DNA of 64,000 bases from the NCBI GenBank assembly GCA_021495925.1, contig JAKEKT010000045.1:1-64000 (forward strand), written 5' to 3'. A program made the translations under genes and the position numbers. The stretch is from Diplodia intermedia (lineage: Eukaryota > Ascomycota > Dothideomycetes > Botryosphaeriales > Botryosphaeriaceae). Shown piece by piece: positions 34,769 through 46,206 of the stretch (its first letter is position 1; every line of letters starts with the position of its first letter). Below the pieces are notes generated by a model. It was given only the letters and a program-made list of their open reading frames with translations. It was not told the origin of the DNA and searched no databases.

Positions 34769-36327
34769 TGTGAAGGTGTCGTTCGTGGGGCTCGTTTGTT
34801 GTGGCTTTTGGGTATTGCTTGGGGTTTGGAGTACTCCCTTTCTTGGTGTGTGGACTGGAGCGGCATTCTGGAGTCTGGAAATTGCATGGACGATGGTGTG
34901 GGACGGGCGTTGGGGGTAAATATTGCCAACGCGTCTCACGAGTTCACTTGGAATCGATTGGTGGCGCCCACATGAGGCCGCTTGTGTGCTCGTTGGGCAC
35001 TCTGGAATAGTGGCGACTCATGCGAAAGGATGGTTCCTCTTCTATCGCAGCCACCTTTTACCCTCAAACTGGTTTGAAGCAGTTGCATGGGGATGTTAAA
35101 AGGTACTGTACTTCCCCTCTTCAGTCTTGTCTTTCTGCCGAGCAAGGCTATGGGCTGCTCTAAGACAGCTTCTCAACATTTCAAGCGAAACGGTCGAATG
35201 TCTCGTAGCCGCATTAAGGAATGTGTATGGGGCGATGGATATATTGTCTTTGATTGGCTGGATTAGCGCAAATGCGCCAAGTGCACAGGCGAGACGATTT
35301 CTCCGAACCCAGACGACACGTCCTCCCCAGTCGCTCCGCTGTCTTCAACTTTCTTTTATCATCCATCGAGAGCTGGCACTTTTCTCCGTCAAGCCATGAA
35401 TGCTAGCTTGCAGACCCTGGATGACCGACAGAGCATGCGCGTTGGGTCATACAAGATGGATGTACTGGTAGAACGCGACGCCGGAACACCTTAAACGCCT
35501 GCTTCGTGGGAAACACACGCGCTGGTCTTCCAAGTATCAAAACGTGTACGCCCATGGCAGAGATGGCTCAGGTATCATTCACGGCCGCAATCTCCCTTTC
35601 GAATCCTGCGCGCTTGAAAGCCTTTTGCTCCTCACATCACATTCGCTTTTCGTGTGTTTTTCTTGTGCTTTTCTATTGTTCTATGTCTATGCCATCAGAG
35701 CGCTCTTGTCGCGCCTGTCTATCACTAGTGTTCTCTCTCCGAGTCAATCTGTCCCATGCCAGCCTCTTGCTCCGCTTTTTCACGCACTCCCCTTTTGATA
35801 ATAATACAGCCAAGTAACCAGGCCGCCAGTCGCAAACTTGCCCGCAAGAAAAACAAAAGACGAAGTTGAGGAAGTGTTTCCCAACCCGCCGACCCTCCAC
35901 GAATTACGGTAGGAAAGGAGAAAGAAGCCAGCAAAAGAGGGGGAAGAAGGTGAACACAGAGACCAGCAGCAAGAGCGAGAGTTGCCGCCGGTCCCAGATG
36001 CCCGATCAACCGCCAGTGCAATCTCAAGAAGCAAGGAAAGAAATAGGAAAAAAAAAGTGCTTCAGTCGGCAGGCAGCAGAAGAGTGCCGTCGCAGAGCCC
36101 CCCCTCCGAAGAAAGGGACCCACGTCGTCGACGAGTTCAACTGGACTGCCCGCTGGATCACCATAGGGTGTGGCGCCGAGAACACCGCCGTCGCCGATTG
36201 GGGGAAAAGGGGAAAGAAGAAAGCAAGCCGTAAGGCAGGCACCACCAGTGTAGAAAGTCCGAATCGCAAGAGCCAGCCAGCCAGCAAGAAAAAAAAAAAA
36301 GTCAGCCAGTCGATCGCAGCAGCCCAC
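34769..36327. other. 1.6-kb intergenic, no gene seen
   Basis: Only short random frames. The part next to 36327 is the 3' flank of member C (an A-run at 36289-36300). The minus-strand frame over 35725-36327 is rich in Phe/Leu because of CT-rich sequence and has no domain. Confidence 0.55.
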
Positions 36328-38964
36328 TCAGAGCTCCTCATCCTCGCCATCATCAGTCTGTCCGCCCTGCATGCTCTGGCACCCATCGTGGTTATCGTCG
36401 TCATCGTCGTACTCGTCGACCGCGTCGCTGCTGAACATCGAGCTCTCCGTATCCGAAAACGTCGACCCCTGCGAATCCACCAGGTCCTCGTCCTCATCAC
36501 CACCGTTCGAGCCCGCCTCGGCGTTGTTGCTGTTGCCGGCCGAGTACGTCGTCGACGTGACGCGCTGCCGGTCGTAGGCGACGCGCGCATGCTTGAGGCC
36601 GCGTTGGTGCTCGTCATCGTTATCATCGTCGGTGGTGCTGGAGGCGGACGAGCTGGCGGACTCGGCGGCGGCAGCGGCGGGGGCGCGCTTGCGCTTCGTG
36701 TTGGCGGTGTGCAGGGAGGGAGTGGCGGTCGAGGCGATGATGGCCTGCTGCTCGCCACCGGCGGTCGGCGTGGAGGAGGTGGTGTCGGGGGCAGGGGCAG
36801 AGGCGACGGCGACGGCCGGGTGCATGGCGCCGGCAAGGTTGAGGTGGTACTCCTCCTCGGCAGTGAGGCCGTCGTCGTCAACGTCCTCGTCGTCGTTGTC
36901 GGCCATCAGCTGGTCGACATCGCTGGCAGCAGCATCGTCCTTGTCATCGTCGTCATCCTCGTGAGACCAGCCCTGCTGCGCGACGTCGACGGCGACGTCG
37001 CTGTCAATCAGCTCTTGCTCGGCGTCTTCGTCCTCGGCACCAGCAGCAGACGCCGCGACGACAGCTGCCTCGTCGTCCTCGTCCTCGGGCAGCGGATTGT
37101 CCGTGTAGCGCGTGAAGACGTCGACCCAGTCGGCATTCCAGTCCCAGCGCTCCTCGAGCAGGTGCAGCGAGCCCTTGACGGGGCGCGGCAAGTTCTTGAC
37201 AAACGCCTGCGGCTCCTCGCCGACGCCCAGCCACTTCTCGGCGAAGTCGTGCTTGTCCTCGGGGGCCGGCAGCACGACCTCCTCGTCGCAGCGCACGCAG
37301 ACGTAGGCGAAGTGCGCGGGCACGGGCGGCGGGAAGTTGGTCCTGCAGTGCGGGCACATCGGGGACACCTGCGGGTAGCCGGCGTCGGCGTCGCCATCCT
37401 CCCTGAACTCCTCGTCGTACAGCCGCAGCGCCGGGTGGTCGGCCGGCTCGTTGGGCTGGTGCGCGCCGACGTACTGCTCGCGCGCGTCGGCGAGCTCCTC
37501 GAGGTGGGCGGCGCGGTGGGCGAGGCAGCGGCGCTCCGAGTCGCAGCGGCAGCCGTTGTAGCCGTGGCCGAGCGTGTCGGCGGCGTGCAGCGCGCACGCC
37601 TGGCAGAGGGGCACCAGCGCGCCGTGGAAGAGGCCGTCCTGCGCCTTGGCCGACGCCTCGGACTCGATGTGCGCCGTCTGCTGGTCGTCGCACGCGGCGC
37701 AGATGGCGAAGTCGTGGGCCTCCCACTCGTACACCTCGCCCAGCAGCACGCGGTCGCTGACGCTGACGCCGGTGCCGCTGCTACCGTCCTTGATCCGCAG
37801 CGAGGGCCCCCAGCGCGCGCTGGAGCGCCGGGCCTTCTGGGCTTTGGCCCGCTTGGCCCGCTTGGCCGCCTTCTTCTTCTTGTTGGAGCGGGCGTCGTCG
37901 GAGTCTTCGTCGTCGCCTTCGTCCGACTCCTCGTTGTCGGTACTGTCGCTCTTCTGCTGCTGCTGTTCATCATCGATGCCCTGCTCCTGCTCCTGCTGCT
38001 GCTCGCGGGCCTTGGCCTCGTTGTCCTGCTGCTTCTCCGACATCATCTCCTCGCGCCGCTGCTTCATGAACATGTCAAGGTGCGACTTGCGGCTCTCGCA
38101 GCACGTGAAGCCGTCCGGGTGGGCGGCGTCGTCGTTGGCGTGGTCGTGAAGGCCAAAGTTCTCATCGCAGCGCACGACCTGGCGGTCCTCGATGGCCAGC
38201 GGCTCCTTCGGCGTCTCGCCCGGCAAGCCGTCGTCCCACAGGAACTTGAGGAAGTCAGGCGGCATGTTGAGCTCGTTGATGCCGTGCTCCGGGTTGGCCC
38301 AGTCGCCGTACCGCTTGGTCCTGTTGGCGTTGCTGGCAGCGGTCGACGACCTCTTGCTCGCGGTCGCCTTCTTGCTGACCCTGCCGCCCTTCTTCGATCC
38401 CTTGGAGGGGGGAGAGGCCGGCCCGTCGACGGTCGGCCGCTTGGTGAAGAGCTCGATGCCGTCGGTGGTCTTCATGCGCGTGTTGTTGTTCTTGAAGGTG
38501 AAGGGCAGCCGCCGGTTCATCCACGACCGCTCCAGCGTCTTGTCGCGCTTGAACGCCTTGCGCGGCGGGTGCGCCAGCACCCACGCCGCGTTGCGGAAGT
38601 CGGGGTACCGCTGCGCCCTCTCGTCGCGCCGCCTGTCCATCCAGCTGCGCGTGTCCTTGGCGGCGCCAGAACCCGTGCGAGCCTTGTTGCGGCCGGAAGA
38701 ACGCTTGGTCGACTCGCGGCCGCCCAGGTCGAGGTCGTCGGCCACGCTGCCGGCGAGCTCGTCGTGGCCGTTGTCGTCAGAGTCCGAGTCGGTGTGCTGC
38801 CCCTCCGTGTTGTAGACGTCCGACTCGCCATCGTCCGAGGGGGGAAAGGGGGCTTTGCTGGCCGGGTCGTCGTCGGGGTCCGGGCTGATGCTGTCCACTC
38901 GGTAGGATGACTGCGGCTGCGCCGGCTTCTGCGCTATGCGAGCCGACTTCCTGCGTGGCGCCAT
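36328..38964 (-). CDS. cysteine-rich family member C (putative zinc-binding, unknown function)
   Basis: Uninterrupted 878-aa frame; the ATG at 38964 (MAPRRKSARIAQKP) is preferred over the upstream in-frame ATG at 39111. The N-terminal 110 residues are basic/acidic. The family core then starts WVLAHPPRKAFKRDKTLERS, TFKNNNTRMKTTDGIEL, with GDWANPEHGINELNMP before RQVVRCDENFGLHDH. A long insert of Gln/Glu/Asp plus a KKKKAAKRAKRAKAQKARR nuclear-type basic run separates it from the cysteine array: CAACDDQQ, LCQACALHAADTLGHGYNGC, RCDSERRCLAHRAAHL, then CPHC...YVCVRCDEEVVLP. The last 230 residues are Asp/Glu-rich with Ala/Ser runs and a second basic stretch NTKRKRAP. The highly charged tails suggest a nuclear, chromatin- or RNA-associated protein (inference only). 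Confidence 0.78.
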   Translation of the reverse strand: MAPRRKSARIAQKPAQPQSSYRVDSISPDPDDDPASKAPFPPSDDGESDVYNTEGQHTDSDSDDNGHDELAGSVADDLDLGGRESTKRSSGRNKARTGSGAAKDTRSWMDRRRDERAQRYPDFRNAAWVLAHPPRKAFKRDKTLERSWMNRRLPFTFKNNNTRMKTTDGIELFTKRPTVDGPASPPSKGSKKGGRVSKKATASKRSSTAASNANRTKRYGDWANPEHGINELNMPPDFLKFLWDDGLPGETPKEPLAIEDRQVVRCDENFGLHDHANDDAAHPDGFTCCESRKSHLDMFMKQRREEMMSEKQQDNEAKAREQQQEQEQGIDDEQQQQKSDSTDNEESDEGDDEDSDDARSNKKKKAAKRAKRAKAQKARRSSARWGPSLRIKDGSSGTGVSVSDRVLLGEVYEWEAHDFAICAACDDQQTAHIESEASAKAQDGLFHGALVPLCQACALHAADTLGHGYNGCRCDSERRCLAHRAAHLEELADAREQYVGAHQPNEPADHPALRLYDEEFREDGDADAGYPQVSPMCPHCRTNFPPPVPAHFAYVCVRCDEEVVLPAPEDKHDFAEKWLGVGEEPQAFVKNLPRPVKGSLHLLEERWDWNADWVDVFTRYTDNPLPEDEDDEAAVVAASAAGAEDEDAEQELIDSDVAVDVAQQGWSHEDDDDDKDDAAASDVDQLMADNDDEDVDDDGLTAEEEYHLNLAGAMHPAVAVASAPAPDTTSSTPTAGGEQQAIIASTATPSLHTANTKRKRAPAAAAAESASSSASSTTDDDNDDEHQRGLKHARVAYDRQRVTSTTYSAGNSNNAEAGSNGGDEDEDLVDSQGSTFSDTESSMFSSDAVDEYDDDDDNHDGCQSMQGGQTDDGEDEEL

Positions 38965-41900
38965 GTTGTGGTGCAGTGATGGGCTAGAGGTGGGTTGAGC
39001 TAGGATGGTGTGAGTAAATAGCTCAATGGGAAAGAGGTAGAAGCCCACAGCACGAGGCCGGGTAGTAGGGCTATAGGGGGGTGGGTAGGTGTAGAGAGGA
39101 GGGTACGGCATGGCAGGGGAAGGCTAAGGCGCAGTCTTATGTAGGCCTTGGTGCTTGTACAATGTTCTCATATCCTGCGGGCGAGGGGTCAAGATGTGGG
39201 TGGGAATTGTGTTATGCTGAAGTGAATGGGCTGCAGTGACTGTGCTGGGGATCATGGCTGACCTCGTAGCAGATGGGAGATAAGGCAGGGGAGAATGGTC
39301 GCGAACAGGTAAGGCAAAGAAGAGATGGAAACTTACAGGTTGTTCAGAGGGTTTTGGAGGGTGGACCGGTTTGGATGCCGGTGTTGCTGGCTCAGGTGGT
39401 TGTCGCGAAGCCCACTGGGATGAGTTGTGGCAGAGTGGGCTGAAGGGGTGCGGATAGCAAAGGTCAAGGGGAAGCTGGAAGGGAAGTCCGAGCGGGAGTC
39501 TGGAAGAGCTTGGGGGCCGTCGAAGCAGTTCGGAAAGCTGAGGGGCTTGTGACGATCGGGTGCAAGGTCTTGGGAGAAGGTGGAAGAGGAGTGGGTGGGC
39601 GGCGGCAGGTAGAGGTAAACACTGTCCGCCGCCGCGCAGTGATGGTAATTGTGGCACGGGCCTGGCGGAGAGCGGGCGACGCGCGCGACGCGCTGTCGAG
39701 AGGCGGGCTGGTTGGACGCGCGCCTTCCCGGACAGGCAATTCGACATCACTGACGAGCCACCCGCCCACCCACCGACCGTGTACCGCGCGGCGCGGGCCG
39801 CAGCGAGCGCCCGCCGCTGATATTCGAGTATTCGGCGGTCCAGACATGCCGGGCGAGGACCTGGTAGCTTGCAGGGAGAGAGGTACCCACGGAAACCATG
39901 CTTACGCTTCCTCAACCGCGCCGCCGCGGAATTGCTCTGTCTTCTTTGCCGCCCACTAGGCACCTTGACGGCCTGCCGCTACTTGGCGCTTTCTGCTGTG
40001 GCTTCGACGCAGGTGGGCTGCGGCCTGCGTCTACCGCCGCCCTCTCAGGCCGGGTCCCAGTTCGATATGGCGGCATTCGAGGTTGACCGACAGCATGCCC
40101 CTCAGCGCCCATCTTACACTAGCGAAGCCCACGTCGATTTAGATGGCCGCTCCAACGGTGCTGTTGAAGATGTACTCATCTAACACGGTGTAGTCGCCTG
40201 AAGACCCGGCGCATCTCGACAATCGCACCTCGAAGCCGCCTCCACAGAGTAACGCCAATACAGTATCCGCATCGCCCCGCAACGGTATATAATCCCGACA
40301 TCCGTACAGAGCAGTACCGGGACGCACGACCACTATTTGTCACAATGCCGCATAGTGTTTCACCAATGTCCTCCTTTGGGATGGGTAGAGTGTGAATTTC
40401 TAAGCTACATCGTTGAGATTGCGCCATGAAAATACTATTGCTACGTTCTGCCTTAGTTCCTCCTTCAATGCAGATATCTCTCTATCCAATTTCTCGCATA
40501 CCTGGCTTAACACAGGGCGCGGACCGACATTCCAGTGTTAACACCGCCAGCAATTGTCATTGTCCAGAGCCGCCAGACCAGAAGCCTTCCAGCCGTTGTT
40601 CAAGACAAGGACATTGTTGCTATACAATACAGGTGCCGGCGCATTGTTAATATTACAGCGGAGGTAACACAATCAAGATTTGCCGAAGGAATGCTATGCC
40701 CGAGCAATGCATCTGCATTGGCAACCAATCGCCATCTCTTTGCACCACTGAGGAATATGCTGTTACAGAACTTAACGAAGGTATGTCTCTAGGAGCGTAT
40801 AGTAGCAGATTGTCCACACAGCTTATCAAGAGTTGCGTTGCCTGCCTTGGACGGTTGCTGCGGTTATCAGCCATGAGAAGCTCCGTCATAGATCGTCGTG
40901 CACAAAGATTTAGGTGTTCAAGCTACGTACCCGTCATTGCACAGCCTTTGGAGAGCCTAACAAGCTCAGCTCCATGTTTCCAATGTCTACGAACCGTCCC
41001 ATACGTACAAGAACGCTGGGAAGATGTCAGAGCCATCCGAACCGTTGCCTCATCCGCCGCGCTGTGGCTTCCCAACGCGCAGCTCCCCCACATCTATCCC
41101 GTGTTTTGGTCCTCCGTTGTATGCTCCGCTGCTCAGGTTGCCGGTGTGATCTCACAGTCGACCTGCCACTTCGCCGGCACGAAGTGCTGTTCGCCGACGT
41201 GTTCCAAGGTCAACGGTGCGGCGCGGGTGTTCGAATATCCCATACGAGCGACGGGGGTAAGCGGAAGTGGCATTTCAGACGGAGGCAAAAGGCCAGCGCC
41301 GCCGGTGCGCTGGACGAGCTTGGGCGTCCCGCTCGAAGGGGTGGGGGGAGGACGGGCGGTACTCGAGGTTCGATTGCTGCGACGATTAGTCCCCAAGCGA
41401 ACGTCGGCTCATTGTGATGGTAGGGTTCGTCGGAACGGGAAACACCACTCGATCGGGTGTTGCTCGAGGCAATGGATCCTACCGGGTTTGCTCGCGTGTG
41501 CCCGGCTCCGGTTCGGTTGGGCGGGCTGTTCGGGGTTCGTGTGGTGTTTGGTGTTGAGAGCAGTGCCGCGGCGGCGACGCGGTATCAGCGCGTGGAAATG
41601 TTCGCGAGGTGGCCCGGTGACCCGTTTCGGCGGCCACACCGTGCCGGTGATGCTCTACGCGATGTGCGTGCGAAGGTAGGTGTAGGCGTCTGGCGGCGTA
41701 GGTATCGGCAGCCCGAAGCTGTGGCATCCACGATCACCATGACAGCTGCCGCCACGAGTCATCCCTCCTACACCTGAAATGTCGCCGTTCACTACAGCAA
41801 GTGTTTGCCTCTATTCTTCTAGGTTTCTCTTTACCCGCCACCAACCTCGTATGCGACGCGCCTCCGCCTTCGTCCGTTCTCACGCTCGATCTTCTCGAAC

Positions 41901-43397
41901 ACCTCGAACCATGGAAATGCCCGACCGACAGTGGAGAAATAGACCAGAACAACTACGAAGAGCAACAATACAAAAGTTTACGTGGCTGGGAAATTTCCGC
42001 ATGAGTAGGGACCGTGATGAGCTTGAAGGCAGTAGCTAGGCCAATGTGTCGCGGCAGTGCGTGATCAGGGCCGACGAACCGCAACGGGCGGAGAGTTGCG
42101 AGACGCAGCCATCCTCAGCCGGCGTGGCTGTCAAATGCGCAGGCCACACTTATTATTGGGTCGGGACAAGTTCGTTGGTGCGCAATCTTTGCTTTCCCGC
42201 CGTCCCCGCCGACTTTGTCGCTTTTGATGCGCAGCGCACCGCCAGCGAGCTAACGCTCATCTCACAGCACCCGTATAACTCATTTTCCACCGTAGCCATG
42301 GCCTTCTGATCGGGGTGGCTCAGCGTCGGAGCCGAAGGAATGCACGCAGCTTGTGTCAAGTCGACCGCAAGAACCCTGCTCCGGCGCGGCCTGCCCCAGA
42401 CACTTCCACATTATCGTCTCCCTTCAAACAAAGTTTGAACATGTACCAATCTCCCGGAATCTGCTTACCTCCACGTCACAGGTCGTATCGCTGAATTTCC
42501 TCATCAATCGCGACAAAGGCACTGATTGACCAGATCAGCTCGAAGCAATCGCAAGCCGCGCGCGCGCCCTCCTTCTCCTCCCTCGAACACGAATCTCGAT
42601 CCAGCACCGACCATGTCTCTCGTGCGAAGAGCACGACCTCGGCTGCACTGGCCTGATGGATTGCATGGAGGATGCACATACGAAACCGTGGTCGGGGTCA
42701 AGATGCCCGCGAGGCCGAACGAACAACCATTCGCAATTGGCCTTCTTGTCATTGCCCGGTTCGAGATCGCTGCGGGCGCCACCGCTCAGCGACCGGCATT
42801 TCTGCCATGCTTCTTCGTCCGAGGGTTGATCTTTGATCCGATGTCTTCTCGAACGACGCCATCGCGCTTCGTCGAGGAAATCCATGTTGATTGACTTGAG
42901 GAGCGCGCACTTGGCGGGTTTTCATGATGGCGAGTGCATCGTTATCTTCTGAATTCCGCCTCAACACTTGGAGAGATCTTCCAAAATCTCTGTGCGTGTT
43001 TAATCCTGGGCGAGCTCCGAAGTGCCGTTCAATGTTGCTGCTACAGAGGAAGAGCGTGTATGTGCGCCTCTTCCTCCGCTGTCCTGTTCCCACAAGGACT
43101 TGAATTGGTCGATATGAAGAACCTTCAAAGAAAATTTGAAATCGCTTTGTTCGCCCCAAACGGAGATCGCTCACGGGTCTCACAGCTGCTGAGTTGTGGC
43201 CGAACAATGTTCTGCGGTGGCCGAGCAAAGATTTCATTTCCAATCAGTGGTTAGCTACGATATGAAGCAGACCAGCGCGGTCCATCGCTTTCCGTGACCC
43301 TCAAAGGTCGCTAACTACTTCTTGCTTCCATGCCACTTCCTGATCCGGAACCGCCATCAACAAGCTTCACTCCCCAACCATCCACCTTCTCTCCAGT
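38965..43397. other. 4.4-kb gene-poor stretch
   Basis: The first kilobase is the member C promoter; a 279-aa minus-strand frame (39124-39963) crosses it without recognisable content. From 40.1 to 43.3 kb there are many short frames on both strands with fluctuating GC, consistent with decayed repeats; an inverted 77-bp repeat copy lies at 43224-43300. The plus-strand frames at 40696-41679 and the minus-strand frame at 42749-43243 are not recognisable. I can support no gene here. Confidence 0.5.
43224..43300 (-). repeat. 77-bp repeat, copy 2 (inverted)
   Basis: Inverted copy of 28891-28967 with two mismatches and no gaps; about 100 bp beyond the 3' end of the BTB gene. Confidence 0.9.
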
Positions 43398-44328
43398 CTA
43401 CGGCGATGGGGTATCATCATCATCATCATCATCATCATTATCCTTGGAGTGATCATGGAATCCACAACGGTCAATGTTGCACCATCCATCTCTGTCCGGA
43501 ATAGGCAAGGACTTCTCAGCGCGTTCTTCAAGAGCGACCATGTAATCGAGCAACAGTTCGTGGGGAACGTTCTCGAGGCCTGGATATCCGTCACTGCCGG
43601 TGCTCAGCTTCTCTCCGAGATTGTAACCAGTGTAGACCATGAAGGAGACCAGAAGGCGGCGCATTCCATCGCCACAAGGCGTATCTCCGTAGACTTGGAG
43701 AACCACGCTCGCAGGAACCGCGGCCCACGCCCACGTCCGCGCGAAAATGTCGGCGACGACGTCGATGATGTCGTCTTTGAGGCGTGGAATCCCCCGGCAC
43801 TCTGCGAAGGCGTACAATTCCCAGATGGCCTGGGTGGTGATGACTTCCCAGCGTTGGGCTTGGAAACTGATGTCGATGAACCCCTCTGGCAGAATCAGGC
43901 CGTTGTACAGCCACTCCATGAAGCGTTGGATTGTATCTGGGTCATCTTCCTCGAGGCGGACGACTCCTTCGATTCCTTCCTTGAAACGGTTCTCTTTGAG
44001 CGCGGCCTTGAAGTACGACGAAGCCCAGCATAACAGGCCTTTGTGGAAGTGAAACTCCTTGGAATCCTCGTTTCTTCCGACGATGATTTTCACCATCCCG
44101 CCGTACTTAGAACTATTACAGATAAGTTAGTGACAGCCTGATCGTGAATGCGTCAAGTAACACTTACGTGGTTGGGCGGGGGACCCTGCACACACTCGTA
44201 CACTCAAAATTCTGCGTCTGGGAAATTAAAGGTTCGCGCATGACCCTGCTCCCGACGAAAAGTGGTGGGGAAGGTGACAGTGGCGGTGGGGGAGCTGGCA
44301 CAGGCGGGAACCCATGGTGGGAGCTCAT
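43398..44328 (-). CDS. BTB/POZ domain protein
   Basis: I propose two exons, 44328-44168 and 44112-43398 (291 aa), joined by a 55-nt intron with GTAAGT, CACTAACT and AATAG. Exon 1 would encode a Pro-rich leader (MSSHHGFPPVPAPPPP). The second carries the BTB fold: MVKIIVGRNEDSKEFHFHKG, LLCWASSYFKAALKE, GVVRLEEDDPDTIQRFMEWL and the usual FISMA-like downstream helix region (ELYAFAECRGIPRLKDDIID). If exon 1 is wrong the start is the Met at 44096 (232 aa). The C-terminus ends in an eight-Asp run encoded by a CAT/ATC microsatellite (about 43416-43437). Fungal BTB proteins of this size are numerous, fast-evolving and usually without a known partner; a Cul3-adaptor role is possible but no MATH or Kelch domain is present. 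Confidence 0.78.
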
Positions 44329-44705
44329 GACTGCAGCGGGGCCGCCGTTGCTTCAAGGGCGACGTCGGCCTTGGGGCTGTTGGGTGAACGTTCGGAGGTC
44401 GGTGTTGAGTGGGAGCAGAGTCGAGCAGAGGCGGCCGAATATATAGGTTGAAAAATGGCAGCTCCAAGAAGGCAGGAACCACCCGCACCTGCACCCGCAC
44501 CTACCCTGCATCTGCATTTGCACGTGCACGCACAAATGCGACCACAACGACATACGAAATCGAGTTTGAGACAGACAGCAACGGTCCATGGAGGAAACGT
44601 CCAGTTTACTATTGTTTTTCATTACTGCCGCCGACTATGCCAGTTTTGCACCGCCAACTCCTCTAGCATGCTACTCATGACCAACACCAACGCCTCACCT
44701 CACCT
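44329..44705. other. spacer between BTB gene and xylulose reductase 3' end
   Basis: Contains the presumptive BTB promoter and the 3' flank of the next gene. No extra gene is seen. Confidence 0.55.
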
Positions 44706-46206
44706 TTATTCCGGACCCTTAATCAGCCACTTGATGCCGTTGCCCTGCTTGACATTGCTGAACGCCTCCTCGGCGCCCTCGAACGAAACCTTCTTGCTGA
44801 TGAGCTCCTTGACGCTCAACTTGCCGGAAGCAATCATATCAACAGCGAGCTGGTAGTCGCCGGACGAGTAGCGGAAACTGCCCGTGATGCGGAGCTCCTT
44901 GGCGCACATGGCGCCGATGGGGAACGTAATGTCCGGCTATCGCATTTCGTCAGCACAGCTCCCAGCCGCCCGAATTCCGAGTAAAAGCACACTACTCACC
45001 TTGCCCATGCCACCCTGCGTAAACCTGCCGCCGGTCCTCGCGACGTGAATCGCCGTCTGGATGCACACCTCGGCGCCACTCGCGTCGATGACGACGTCGG
45101 CGCCGGGGCCGAGGCCGCACTCCTCGATCATCCGCTTCGCATTCTCCTCGGGCGACACCTTGGCGCTGCGGAAAACATGCGTCGCGGCGTAGCCCTGGGC
45201 GAACTTCAACCGCTCCTCGTTCACGTCGACGGCGACGACGCGGGTGGCGCCGAAGACCTCGCGGGCGACCTTGCAGCAGAGCAGGCCGATGGGGCCGGCG
45301 CCGAAGACGACGACGCTCTCGCCGGGCACGACCTTTGCCATGCGGCAGATGTGGACGCCGACGCTGGCGGGCTCGACCAGGGCGCCCTCCTCGAGGCTGA
45401 CGGCGTCGGGCAGCTTGTAGCAAAAGTCCTCGGGCAGCGCGTAGTACTTGGCCAGCGTGCCGTCGAAGGGCGGCGTCGCGGCGAAGGCCATGTCGAAGCA
45501 CAGGTTGTAGTTGCCCTCCTTGCACCGCACGCAGCGCCGGCAAGGGATGCCCGGCTCCATGGCCACCCGGTCGCCCGGCTGCAGCGACTGCACCTTGGAC
45601 CCCACGCTGTGCACGACGCCCGACGACTCGTGCCCGAGCACCATGGGCGCCTCGACGACGAAGGACCCGATGCGCCCGTGGACCCAGTAGTGCACCTGGT
45701 TGTGGGGTTTAGCGGGGGAGGTGCTTGGCTGTGATGTCGGGGAGATACGAGCGAGATAAGAGCTCTCTCGACCCCCCTCTCGCCATCCCGCTTTCAGGGC
45801 GGGGGAATTGCAATTGAGAGGGGTGTGTTTTGGGAGACTGGGATACGTACATCGCTACCGCAGATTCCGGTGTACTTGACGTTGACCTAGACACCACCAC
45901 CACATCAGCGGGAGTTCATTTTCCAGGAGAGAAAAAAAAGAGAAGAGGAGCGCGCAGCAGCAGCATTTCTCCGAGCCTGCTTGCTTTTCCGCTTCCTCGT
46001 AATCGGAAGACTCACAATCACATCGTGGTCGTTCTTGAGCTCCGGCACCGGCCTGTCTTCGTACTTGACGCTTCCCGGCTTCTCGAGGACGAAAGAGTTG
46101 TTCTGCCCGCCGCGGCGTCGTGTGTCAACATGGAACGTTTGGAGAGCCGGAATGGCGGGGTCGGCCGCATTCGCGGGGCCAGTTCGGCGTAACTTACCTG
46201 AGCCAT
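44706..46206 (-). CDS. xdhA: NAD-dependent D-xylulose reductase (xylitol dehydrogenase)
   Basis: Zinc-dependent medium-chain dehydrogenase of the sorbitol/xylitol branch; oxidises xylitol to D-xylulose in pentose catabolism. Five exons: 46206-46198, 46102-46016, 45886-45851, 45695-45000 and 44936-44706 (352 aa). Exon 1 is only 9 nt (Met-Ala-Gln) and exon 3 only 36 nt. Catalytic zinc ligands lie in YTGICGSDVHYW (Cys) and MVLGHESSGVV (His-Glu); the structural zinc is CRRCVRCKEGNYNLC. The Rossmann loop is VVFGAGPIGLLCCKVAREVF, with an acidic end to strand 2 (VVAVDVNEERL), favouring NAD over NADP. The C-terminus GNGIKWLIKGPE is typical of fungal xylitol dehydrogenases. L-arabinitol 4-dehydrogenase and sorbitol dehydrogenase are close relatives, so substrate assignment is from overall resemblance. 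Confidence 0.85.

Noticed and set aside
35866..38910. 1014-aa plus-strand open frame rich in Val/Leu/Gly/Arg
   Set aside because: Antisense of cysteine-rich member C; composition reflects the GC-rich codons on the other strand, and the minus frame shows the family blocks.
39124..39963. 279-aa minus-strand frame upstream of member C
   Set aside because: No domain, biased composition, overlapping frames on both strands; more likely promoter and leader sequence.
40696..41679. 327-aa plus-strand frame in the gene-poor stretch
   Set aside because: Shifting composition, Cys/Arg/Ser-rich without spacing pattern, not recognisable; treated as chance or decayed sequence.
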